A stretch of DNA of 21,863 bases, taken from a virus. Both the position numbers and the translations under genes were made by a program. The DNA is taken from IMG/VR virus record IMGVR_UViG_3300042691_014309, positions 1-21,863 of that record; one strand, 5' to 3'. A model generated the notes under the pieces. It worked only from the letters and a program-made list of their open reading frames with translations. It was not told the origin of the DNA and made no database searches. Below, one piece after another: positions 14,208-19,779 of the stretch; positions within the stretch are counted from its first letter, which is position 1; each line of letters starts with the position of its first letter.

Positions 14208-14591
14208 ATGGAAAAAGAATTTGTACCTTATGCTCCGTCATTAAGACTTAAAGCACTTGGGTTTGATGAACCTTGTTTTGGATATTACAAATATGATGAA
14301 TTAATAATAGAAGGAAGGTATAAGAACTCAGACCATGGTTTTTCTATTTCAGCACCAACATTCTCACAAGCCTTCAGATGGTTTAGAGAGAAGCATGATT
14401 TATTTTCTTCTGAGGTTTATGATAGAGGATTGAATAATGGTAAAATACCTGTGATACATTCATATTCATTTAGAATATTGAACCTGAATAATTTTGAAGA
14501 TTTTTATGGAAAGATTTTTAATACATACGAAGAAGCAGAACTTGATTGTCTTGAAAAGCTATTAGAAATTGTAGAATCTAAATCAAAATAA
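14208..14591 (+). CDS. Bacteroidota phage/prophage family protein, paralogue 1
   Basis: A 127-residue protein with a conserved frame shared with the next two genes: MEKEFVPYAPSLRLKALGFD then EPCFGYYK, a variable middle, APTFSQAFRWFREKHDLFS, a variable strand region, and a C-terminal helix EEAELDCLEKLLEIVESKSK. This type of protein is common in Bacteroidota genomes and prophages as a hypothetical protein; no biochemical function is known to me. It is the first of three tandem copies under the promoter at 14161. Confidence 0.85.
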   Translation: MEKEFVPYAPSLRLKALGFDEPCFGYYKYDELIIEGRYKNSDHGFSISAPTFSQAFRWFREKHDLFSSEVYDRGLNNGKIPVIHSYSFRILNLNNFEDFYGKIFNTYEEAELDCLEKLLEIVESKSK

Positions 14592-14592
14592 T

Positions 14593-15012
14593 ATGGAAAA
14601 AGAATTTGTACCATATCCACTTGCTTTAAGATTAAAAGCACTTGGGTTTGATGGACCTTGTTTTGGGTTTTATAAATTAGGTGATATTGATATTTATTAT
14701 GACACAATACTCCAAGGAAAAAATCATAAATTCAGAAACAATACTCAGCTAAATTTTTATGGTGATTTAAAGGAAAAAGTTTCAGCCCCTACCTTCTCAC
14801 AAGCATTTAGATGGTTTAGAGAGAAGCATAACTTACACTCATTTATTGATTGTAAGTGGAAAAATCTAGGTTGGGAATTTGAATTAGTTGATTTGAATAA
14901 GATGGAAGTAGTATCACTAATTGGTAAAAAATATGGATATAACACTCCCGAAGAAGCAGAACTTGCTTGCTTGGAAAAATTAATTGAAATTGTTGAATCT
15001 AAATCAAAATAA
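14593..15012 (+). CDS. Same family, paralogue 2
   Basis: A 139-residue second copy: MEKEFVPYPLALRLKALGFD, GPCFGFYK, then a longer insert (LGDIDIYYDTILQGKNHKF), APTFSQAFRWFREKHNLHSF, and EEAELACLEKLIEIVESKSK. It starts 1 nt after the stop of copy 1. Conserved ends and a divergent middle suggest that the variable centre carries specificity. Confidence 0.85.
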   Translation: MEKEFVPYPLALRLKALGFDGPCFGFYKLGDIDIYYDTILQGKNHKFRNNTQLNFYGDLKEKVSAPTFSQAFRWFREKHNLHSFIDCKWKNLGWEFELVDLNKMEVVSLIGKKYGYNTPEEAELACLEKLIEIVESKSK

Positions 15013-15013
15013 T

Positions 15014-15394
15014 ATGGAAAAAGAATTTGTACCTTATGAGTTGGCTTTAAGAATGAAAGCACTTGGATTTGATGAGCCTTGTTTTGGTGTTTATGACCCC
15101 GATTCTACATTTCATGAAATCCGCTCAATATATTCAATTTCATTTTTAAATAATATTGAAGATAGAGTATTAGCTCCAACATTCTCACAAGCATTTAGAT
15201 GGTTTAGAGAGAAGTATGATTTGAGAATTTGGATTGAATCTAATTATGGTGTTGCAAAGTTTGAATATGTAATTGCCACAACAAACCCTAATTTCATAGA
15301 TAAACAATTCAATGACTTATCAGCTTATAAAACCTACGAAAAAGCAGAACTTGCTTGTCTTGATAAGTTATTAGAAATTGTTGAAAATAAATAA
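15014..15394 (+). CDS. Same family, paralogue 3
   Basis: A 126-residue third copy: MEKEFVPYELALRMKALGFD, EPCFGVYD, APTFSQAFRWFREKYDLRIW, and a C-terminus EKAELACLDKLLEIVENK. The junctions between copies (AAATCAAAATAATATGGAAA) are identical, showing tandem duplication or ongoing gene conversion at the ends. A short gap (7 nt) then leads to the lipoprotein gene, so all may be one transcript. Confidence 0.85.
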   Translation: MEKEFVPYELALRMKALGFDEPCFGVYDPDSTFHEIRSIYSISFLNNIEDRVLAPTFSQAFRWFREKYDLRIWIESNYGVAKFEYVIATTNPNFIDKQFNDLSAYKTYEKAELACLDKLLEIVENK

Positions 15395-15401
15395 TAATTG
15401 T

Positions 15402-15644
15402 ATGAAAAAAGTTTTGTATGTTGTTTTGGGTGTGATTATGATCACATCTTGTACTGATAACCAAAGAGCAAGAAGTTGGGGTGGTACTGAAGAAGTTAGT
15501 CTTAAAAAAAATGAGGTTCTAATGAATATCACTTGGAAAGGTGATGATATGTGGGTTCTAACAAAGGACACCACTACTGGTGAATGTCATTTCAGAGAAC
15601 ATAGTTCTTTTGGTATTATTGAAGGTGAAATTGTTTTGAAATAA
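15402..15644 (+). CDS. Small lipoprotein
   Basis: An 80-residue protein with a lipoprotein signal: MKKVLYVVLGVIMITSC, lipobox ITSC with Cys17, then TDNQRARSWGG. The mature part is only about 63 residues (VLMNITWKGDDMWVLTKDTT) and appears to be a small beta-domain. In phages such small lipoproteins often act in superinfection exclusion or modify the host envelope; here that is inference. The ATG follows directly on the three paralogues. Confidence 0.85.
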   Translation: MKKVLYVVLGVIMITSCTDNQRARSWGGTEEVSLKKNEVLMNITWKGDDMWVLTKDTTTGECHFREHSSFGIIEGEIVLK

Positions 15645-15665
15645 CAAAAATATTTTTTATCTTTG
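15636..15665 (+). promoter_or_regulatory. Host-type promoter TTG-N19-TATCTTTG, leaderless spacing
   Basis: TTG at 15636-15638, 19 nt, TATCTTTG at 15658-15665, then TAAT and ATG. The transcript should start at or near the ATG. Confidence 0.85.
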
Positions 15666-15669
15666 TAAT

Positions 15670-15945
15670 ATGAATAAGGTAGGATATAAAGTTAGAATTA
15701 TAAACGAGAAGTTTGGAGAACTTCTTAATGAAGTATTTATTGATGAGGTTCAGTTCAAGATCTTCTTGGAAATGGTTCACGGATGTTTGGAACTTAAAAA
15801 TGATTTGAGATTCTTCAATGGAGGTACATTTTTGATCAATATTCCATTCCGGTTTTTGGAAGACTCCATCATTGTGACTGGTACACAAGATATTGATATG
15901 GTTGAACCTATCAAAAGTAAAATTGAAGCACTTGTAACGAAATGA
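15670..15945 (+). CDS. Small protein of unknown function
   Basis: A 91-residue soluble protein: MNKVGYKVRIINEKFGELLN, FKIFLEMVHGCLELKNDLRF, FRFLEDSIIVTGTQDIDM and a C-terminal helix. No known motif. It has a perfect host-type promoter 4 nt from its start, so it is probably expressed early. Its TGA overlaps the ATG region of the next lipoprotein, which implies coupling. Confidence 0.75.
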   Translation: MNKVGYKVRIINEKFGELLNEVFIDEVQFKIFLEMVHGCLELKNDLRFFNGGTFLINIPFRFLEDSIIVTGTQDIDMVEPIKSKIEALVTK

Positions 15946-15947
15946 TT

Positions 15948-16397
15948 ATGAAAAAAATGTTCTTGTTTATTTGTATTGGGTTGGGAGTAATGTCCTGTCA
16001 GAAGGATAACATCCAACCCAATGATCCACCACTTCCACCACAACCAATTGTGTATGATACAATTGTAATGGACACCGCACTAAATATGGTTGGGGAAAGT
16101 TGGGTAATTACCGGTTATCGTGTCAGTGAGATCGGAAGTATTATCCCTACAAATGATACTCTTGCGTTTAATACGATTAATCAATATACCTTCAATGGTA
16201 ATGGTGCAACGTATTCGTTCTATACCACCGCATCGGCATATAATCTAACAATGAATTATACACCATGGGGTAACTTGAGTGGAACTATTTATGATGGTAA
16301 TATCAATAATGGAGTCATAAATGGATTGAAATTCGTTGATGTTACAATGGGATCCTCAAACCAAACAAATTATTATTTGTGGATGCATAAGATATAA
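15948..16397 (+). CDS. Lipoprotein with beta-rich C-terminal domain
   Basis: A 149-residue lipoprotein: MKKMFLFICIGLGVMSC, lipobox VMSC with Cys17, followed by QKDNIQPNDPPLPPQP (a Pro-rich stalk) and a beta-sandwich-like domain with WVITGYRVSEIG, NQYTFNGNGATYSFYT and GNLSGTIYDGN. An earlier ATG at 15942 is possible (ATGATTATG), but 15948 gives the better signal peptide. It is likely displayed on the host envelope. Two lipoprotein genes within 600 bases suggest a host-envelope or superinfection-exclusion module. Confidence 0.85.
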   Translation: MKKMFLFICIGLGVMSCQKDNIQPNDPPLPPQPIVYDTIVMDTALNMVGESWVITGYRVSEIGSIIPTNDTLAFNTINQYTFNGNGATYSFYTTASAYNLTMNYTPWGNLSGTIYDGNINNGVINGLKFVDVTMGSSNQTNYYLWMHKI

Positions 16398-16401
16398 GTT
16401 T

Positions 16402-16421
16402 CCTTGTTTAGAAAAACAAGG
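16402..16421 (+). other. Perfect 8-bp hairpin after the lipoprotein
   Basis: CCTTGTTT, AGAA, AAACAAGG. It is followed by a G-rich stretch (GTGGTGGCAG) rather than Ts, so it is not a standard terminator; possibly an RNA-stability or structured-RNA element. The 16398-16456 stretch is less AT-rich than its neighbours. Confidence 0.6.
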
Positions 16422-16456
16422 TGGTGGCAGTTCGTTCTCCAATGGACGATCCCGAT

Positions 16457-16487
16457 AAAGGAATCAGAAATGGTTCCTTTTTTTGTT
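16457..16487 (+). terminator. Intrinsic terminator
   Basis: AAAGGAATC (16457-16465) pairs with GGTTCCTTT (16472-16480), including one G-U, followed by a T run. Confidence 0.85.
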
Positions 16488-16494
16488 TATCATA

Positions 16495-16501
16495 TATTTA
16501 T
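16495..16501 (+). promoter_or_regulatory. TATTTAT box for the tagged gene
   Basis: CATATATTTATAAATAAAC, 13 nt before ATG 16515. It is very similar in spacing and context to the box at 17805-17811. Confidence 0.5.
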
Positions 16502-16514
16502 AAATAAACAAGTT

Positions 16515-17276
16515 ATGAATATTAGAAGAATTTTAATTTCCGAACAAGAAAAGAAAGATATATTATCACAATATGGTGTGAAAAAAGATGTTATCTCTGA
16601 ACAAACATTAAACTCTGATGGGACATATGTGGTTAAACGTGATCAAGTATTTTATAGTAGTGGTGAGCAGTTAGGTGGATCAGCATCAAAAGTTTATGTT
16701 AGAAAAGATACTATAGTATATCCAGATAAAGATGGTAAATCAGTTATATTTAATGTTTATTATAAAGAAAACAATCAATTTAAACTATCGGGTAGTAAAG
16801 GTAAATTAAATTGTGGTCAAAATATTATAAACGTTGGTAGCCAAACCTATCAACAAGCGCCAGACACTGGACAACCATTTAAAACCACAATTAATAAAAT
16901 GTTTTGTGGTGGTGATATTTTAAAAACTAAAAAGACGGAAACAAAACAAAAATCAAAAACAATTAAGTTAACATTATCTGACGAAGAAAAATGTTTATTA
17001 CCTAACGACAATGTGTGGCAGTATGCCAAACAAAAAGATAGATGGTTTGCATCTAAAAATGGTATTGATTGGTTTGATATTACAAATAATAGTAAGGCAA
17101 CTACCCTATTAAAATCTAGTTGCAAATCGTTGAAAGATATTTTGGCTTTTATCCCACCTGTAATTAGTGATGATGAAACACTTCCACCAATACCAACATC
17201 ACCGGATAGTAAAAATGTAATTAGTAAAAATAATGCCCCTGACATGGATAACGAAGTCCGAAACATGGGTAATTAA
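16515..17276 (+). CDS. Protein of unknown function with N-terminal ISEQ-type tag
   Basis: A 253-residue protein. The first 30 residues (MNIRRILISEQEKKDI, then YGVKKDVISEQ) match a recurrent N-terminal pattern in this window, with ISE at two points. The central part is beta-rich (FYSSGEQLGGSASKVYVRKD) with three or four Cys, and the C-terminal tail is Pro-, Ser- and Asn-rich (FIPPVISDDETLPPIPTS). No enzyme motif is found. The start is ATG 16515 since it lies right after the promoter; earlier codons run through the terminator. Possibly an internal virion or baseplate-associated protein. Confidence 0.75.
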   Translation: MNIRRILISEQEKKDILSQYGVKKDVISEQTLNSDGTYVVKRDQVFYSSGEQLGGSASKVYVRKDTIVYPDKDGKSVIFNVYYKENNQFKLSGSKGKLNCGQNIINVGSQTYQQAPDTGQPFKTTINKMFCGGDILKTKKTETKQKSKTIKLTLSDEEKCLLPNDNVWQYAKQKDRWFASKNGIDWFDITNNSKATTLLKSSCKSLKDILAFIPPVISDDETLPPIPTSPDSKNVISKNNAPDMDNEVRNMGN

Positions 17277-17301
17277 ATACTCATCAAAGAACGAATAATT
17301 T

Positions 17302-17327
17302 AAAAGGAACTTAGGTTCCTTTTTTTG
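17302..17327 (+). terminator. Intrinsic terminator
   Basis: AAAAGGAAC (17302-17310) pairs with GTTCCTTTT (17315-17323) with a 4-nt loop; a T run follows. It overlaps the -33 region of the next promoter. Confidence 0.88.
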
Positions 17328-17354
17328 TTTATTACATTTTTTTTACTATCTTTG
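17325..17354 (+). promoter_or_regulatory. Host-type promoter TTG-N19-TATCTTTG, leaderless spacing
   Basis: TTG at 17325-17327 (inside the terminator T run), 19 nt, TATCTTTG at 17347-17354, then TGGT and ATG. Confidence 0.85.
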
Positions 17355-17358
17355 TGGT

Positions 17359-17763
17359 ATGGAAAAAGTTTTATATATAGTAAGAGGAATACCTGGTTCA
17401 GGAAAATCAACTTTCGCAAAACAATTAACCTCAAACGTCTTTGAGGCTGATCAATACTTTATGGTATATGATGATCCATATGGTGAGGGTGTATATAAGT
17501 TTGATCCATCCAAAATAAAAGAAGCTCATGCTGAATGTCAAGATAATGTCAGATCAGCAATGATGTCATCTATCTCAAAAATTGCGGTATCAAATACATT
17601 CACCCAAGAGTGGGAAATGAAACCATATTTTGATATGGCAAAAGAATTTGGTTATATGGTATTTTGTGTTGTTGTGGAAAAAAGGCATGATAATAAAAAT
17701 GATCATAATGTACCTGAAGATAAGATAGAACAAATGAAAAATAGATTTAGTATAAAATTATGA
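17359..17763 (+). CDS. Polynucleotide-kinase-like P-loop protein
   Basis: A 134-residue AAA/P-loop kinase of the T4 Pnk kinase-domain or NEDD4BP2-like type. The Walker A motif is GIPGSGKST (residues 10-18). FEADQYF holds the acidic residue after strand 2, SKIAVSNTFT is the strand after the lid, and VPEDKIEQMKNRF at the end is the typical VP-x(3)-I-x(2)-M-x(2)-RF tail. The likely reaction is 5'-OH phosphorylation of a nucleic acid or of a small substrate; the phosphatase domain of full Pnk is absent. It has a perfect host-type promoter and ends with TGA. Confidence 0.87.
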   Translation: MEKVLYIVRGIPGSGKSTFAKQLTSNVFEADQYFMVYDDPYGEGVYKFDPSKIKEAHAECQDNVRSAMMSSISKIAVSNTFTQEWEMKPYFDMAKEFGYMVFCVVVEKRHDNKNDHNVPEDKIEQMKNRFSIKL

Positions 17764-17804
17764 AATAAATCACAAACGACACCGACTTTTAATATAACTT
17801 GAAG

Positions 17805-17811
17805 TATTTAT
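17805..17811 (+). promoter_or_regulatory. TATTTAT box for the HNH homing endonuclease
   Basis: GAAGTATTTATAATAAAAGAGG, 13 nt before ATG 17825. The box may have served the metallophosphoesterase before the endonuclease gene arrived. Confidence 0.5.
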
Positions 17812-17824
17812 AATAAAAGAGGTT

Positions 17825-18766
17825 ATGGAATGTAAAGTTTGTAAAAAAGAATTAGTTGGTAAATCAAAAATTTTGTGTAATATTTGTACAAATAAAAAAC
17901 ATAAAATTTTATGTAAAAAATGTGGAAAAGAATGTGAAATATCCGCAGGATATGTTAGAAGAATAGATTTGGTTACTTTTAATTGTAAACAATGTAAGTT
18001 ACACGGAGAGGGTAATCCTAATTTTGGAAAAAAATGGTCAATAGAAAAACGAAAAAAATTTTCTGAACTAACTAAAAGTAGAGTTGATGAAAATTATAGA
18101 AAAAAATGCTCAAAAGGGATGAAAGGGAAAAAAGTTTCTGAAGATGCTAAAAATAAAAGAAAAATAACAAATAGTTTAAAAATATTAAATGGATATGTTA
18201 AACCAGAAATGAGTGAAAAAACCAAAGAAAAAATTGGTAAAAAATCTTCATTAAAATTCACTGAAGAGTATAAACAAAAAATGAGGGTTATAAACGAAAA
18301 AAATGGTGTTTGGATTCCGTTAGAAAAAAAAGATGATTATAAGTTTTACCGTGAAATTTCCAATTGGGTTGGACAAGTTATAACCGAAAATACAATTGGT
18401 GTTGAAAATTTAAAAAACGGTGTTTTATTCAATAAAGAAAATAAAAATAAAAATAAACCATTTTATGTTAGAGATCATATTTTTGGTAGAAAAAATGGAT
18501 TTTATATGGGGGTTTTTCCGGAAATCATTAGACATCCGTCAAATTGTCAACTAATTACCCACGGAGATAATGTTAGAAAATCTTTTAAAAATAATGACTC
18601 TGAAATAGAACTAAATGAACTTTTTAATAAAATAATAAATTGGGGATTAGAATATTTTGAACAATCCTTATGTCTTGAATTGATAAATAATTATAAAAAC
18701 GGTGAAAGATATAATAAAAATGATTATATTTGTAAAATAAAAAATAATAAGTATGTTAAAATTTAA
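17825..18766 (+). CDS. Free-standing HNH homing endonuclease with NUMOD3 motif
   Basis: A 313-residue protein. Two N-terminal Cys clusters (CKVCKKELV, CNIC; then CKKCGKEC, CKQC) look like zinc fingers. A NUMOD3-type DNA-binding motif follows (GEGNPNFGKKWSIEKRKKFS, about residues 60-79), with more SEKTKEKIGKKSS-type repeats. The HNH nuclease core is at the C-terminal side: VRDHIFGRKNG (Asp217, His218), HPSNCQLITHGDNVRKS. Such enzymes cut double-stranded DNA of related phages lacking the gene. It overlaps the start of the metallophosphoesterase gene by 14 bases and shares its promoter. Its composition (very Lys-rich, AT-rich) is more extreme than its neighbours, consistent with a mobile gene. 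Confidence 0.88.
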   Translation: MECKVCKKELVGKSKILCNICTNKKHKILCKKCGKECEISAGYVRRIDLVTFNCKQCKLHGEGNPNFGKKWSIEKRKKFSELTKSRVDENYRKKCSKGMKGKKVSEDAKNKRKITNSLKILNGYVKPEMSEKTKEKIGKKSSLKFTEEYKQKMRVINEKNGVWIPLEKKDDYKFYREISNWVGQVITENTIGVENLKNGVLFNKENKNKNKPFYVRDHIFGRKNGFYMGVFPEIIRHPSNCQLITHGDNVRKSFKNNDSEIELNELFNKIINWGLEYFEQSLCLELINNYKNGERYNKNDYICKIKNNKYVKI

Positions 18767-19423
18767 AAAAATAATATCCGAGGGAAACACAGGTAGAGTG
18801 TGGATTACCTCGGATACTTAACTCATTTCGGTCACAAAAATATTGTGCGTGGTGTTACAAACTGGAGAACCCATGATGGTGAAGTTCCGGAGAACTCAAC
18901 AAGGGATTTTCAAACAATTGAACAAATGAATGATGCAATTGTAAACAACATTAACTCTGTTGTTGGACAAGATGATACATTAATTATGCTTGGTGATGTT
19001 TCATTTGGTGGGTTTGATAATATTGGATTATTTTTGGATAGGTTGGTTTGTAAAAACATCCACTTGATTCTTGGTAATCACGATCATCACATTGAGAATG
19101 ACCGAGGCGGAATCCAAGATAAGTTTTTGAGTATCCAACATTATTTGGAGGTTAAAATTGGAGATCATTCTTTTGTTATGTGTCATTATCCACTCCAAAG
19201 TTGGAATGGAATGAATAAAGGTGTTATCCATCTTCACGGACACGTTCATCTACCTGAACACCGAAAGTTTGGGAATGGAAAGAAAATGGATGTTGGTGTT
19301 GATGGCAATGGTATGAAACCATATAGTATTGACGAAATCATTAAAATAATGGATAAAAGGATGGTTGCGTCTGAAATCTTGGATGATCATCATTTGGATG
19401 GTAAACTCGGAGTTGTGGGATAA
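18753..19423 (+). CDS. Calcineurin-like metallophosphoesterase interrupted by a 5-nt stop-containing insert
   Basis: The frame begins at ATG 18753 (MLKFKKIISEGNTGRVWITS, then DT) and meets TAA at 18819-18821. Five bases later the second frame continues HFGHKNIVRGVTNW to 19423. Skipping TAACT joins them as VWITSDTHFGHKN, the exact first metal-binding motif (D21, H23). Downstream are GDVS, GNHDHH, CHYPL and GHVH, the rest of the two-metal centre, so everything else is intact. The hopped length is 221 residues; (671 minus 5) divides by three. A GTG start at 18800 is possible but would begin MDYLGYLTHFGH and lack the first strand and the metal-binding Asp. The gene starts within the end of the HNH endonuclease gene. 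Substrate unknown. Confidence 0.85.
18775..18823 (+). other. Candidate translational bypass element in the metallophosphoesterase gene
   Basis: TATCCGAGG (18775-18783) pairs perfectly with CCTCGGATA (18808-18816), 9 bp, with an inner CACA/TGTG stem in the loop. The 3' arm ends on the first base of the take-off codon ACT (18816-18818). TA follows, then ACT again (18821-18823) as landing codon, and the TA plus A make TAA in the zero frame. The next codon is CAT. The layout mirrors the element at 10343-10432, with a 5-nt instead of 6-nt hop. Confidence 0.72.
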
Positions 19424-19436
19424 ATCGCAACTCCGA
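19407..19436 (+). other. Strong hairpin at the end of the metallophosphoesterase gene
   Basis: TCGGAGTTG (19407-19415) pairs with CAACTCCGA (19428-19436), a perfect 9-bp stem across the stop codon. There is no T run after it; a TATTTAT box follows 2 nt later. It could be an unusual terminator or a 3'-end protecting structure. Confidence 0.6.
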
Positions 19437-19438
19437 TA

Positions 19439-19445
19439 TATTTAT
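19439..19445 (+). promoter_or_regulatory. TATTTAT box, 4 nt from start codon
   Basis: GATATATTTATTTGT then ATG at 19450; the 4-nt spacer suggests a leaderless mRNA. Confidence 0.5.
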
Positions 19446-19449
19446 TTGT

Positions 19450-19767
19450 ATGAAGAAATATATCATTACAGAGTCACAAAATAAATTCCTCAAAAGAATT
19501 AGGAGAATCGGAGAATTGAGAGATATTATTCAGTTCCAAGTACAAATTCAGGATCCTTGTAATTTTAGTGATGGTGACGAATACGCTCATTTTTGTATTA
19601 ATGAAGGTATGAGATTCTTTTTTGGTGATGAAGACTATGAAAGGGATGATGATGTATTTTCAGATGAAGAAAGAAATGAAGGTAGAGAGGAAATTGAAAA
19701 GTTAATGTTTGATGACTATTATGACGATTTCGTTGAACTCTGGAATGAAATTTCTGATGATTGTTAA
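19450..19767 (+). CDS. Small acidic protein with ITESQ tag
   Basis: A 105-residue protein. The first residues MKKYIITESQNKFLKRIRRI match the N-terminal tag seen on neighbouring genes. The remainder is strongly acidic (YERDDDVFSDEERNEGREEI, FDDYYDDFVELWNEISDDC) and helical, giving a polarised basic-then-acidic protein. No motif or function is recognised. It is 12 nt upstream of the metalloprotease gene and probably cotranscribed with it. Confidence 0.78.
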   Translation: MKKYIITESQNKFLKRIRRIGELRDIIQFQVQIQDPCNFSDGDEYAHFCINEGMRFFFGDEDYERDDDVFSDEERNEGREEIEKLMFDDYYDDFVELWNEISDDC

Positions 19768-19779
19768 TAAAGTATTGAT

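Noticed and set aside
18816-18826. Ordinary -1 frameshift in the metallophosphoesterase
   Set aside because: It reaches the right frame but adds Leu-Thr inside D-x-H, and there is no X-XXY-YYZ slippery heptamer. It is kept as the main alternative to the hop.
18800-19423. Metallophosphoesterase starting at GTG 18800
   Set aside because: It would begin just before HFGH and lack the first beta strand and the metal-binding Asp. The upstream frame encodes exactly the missing VWITSDT.
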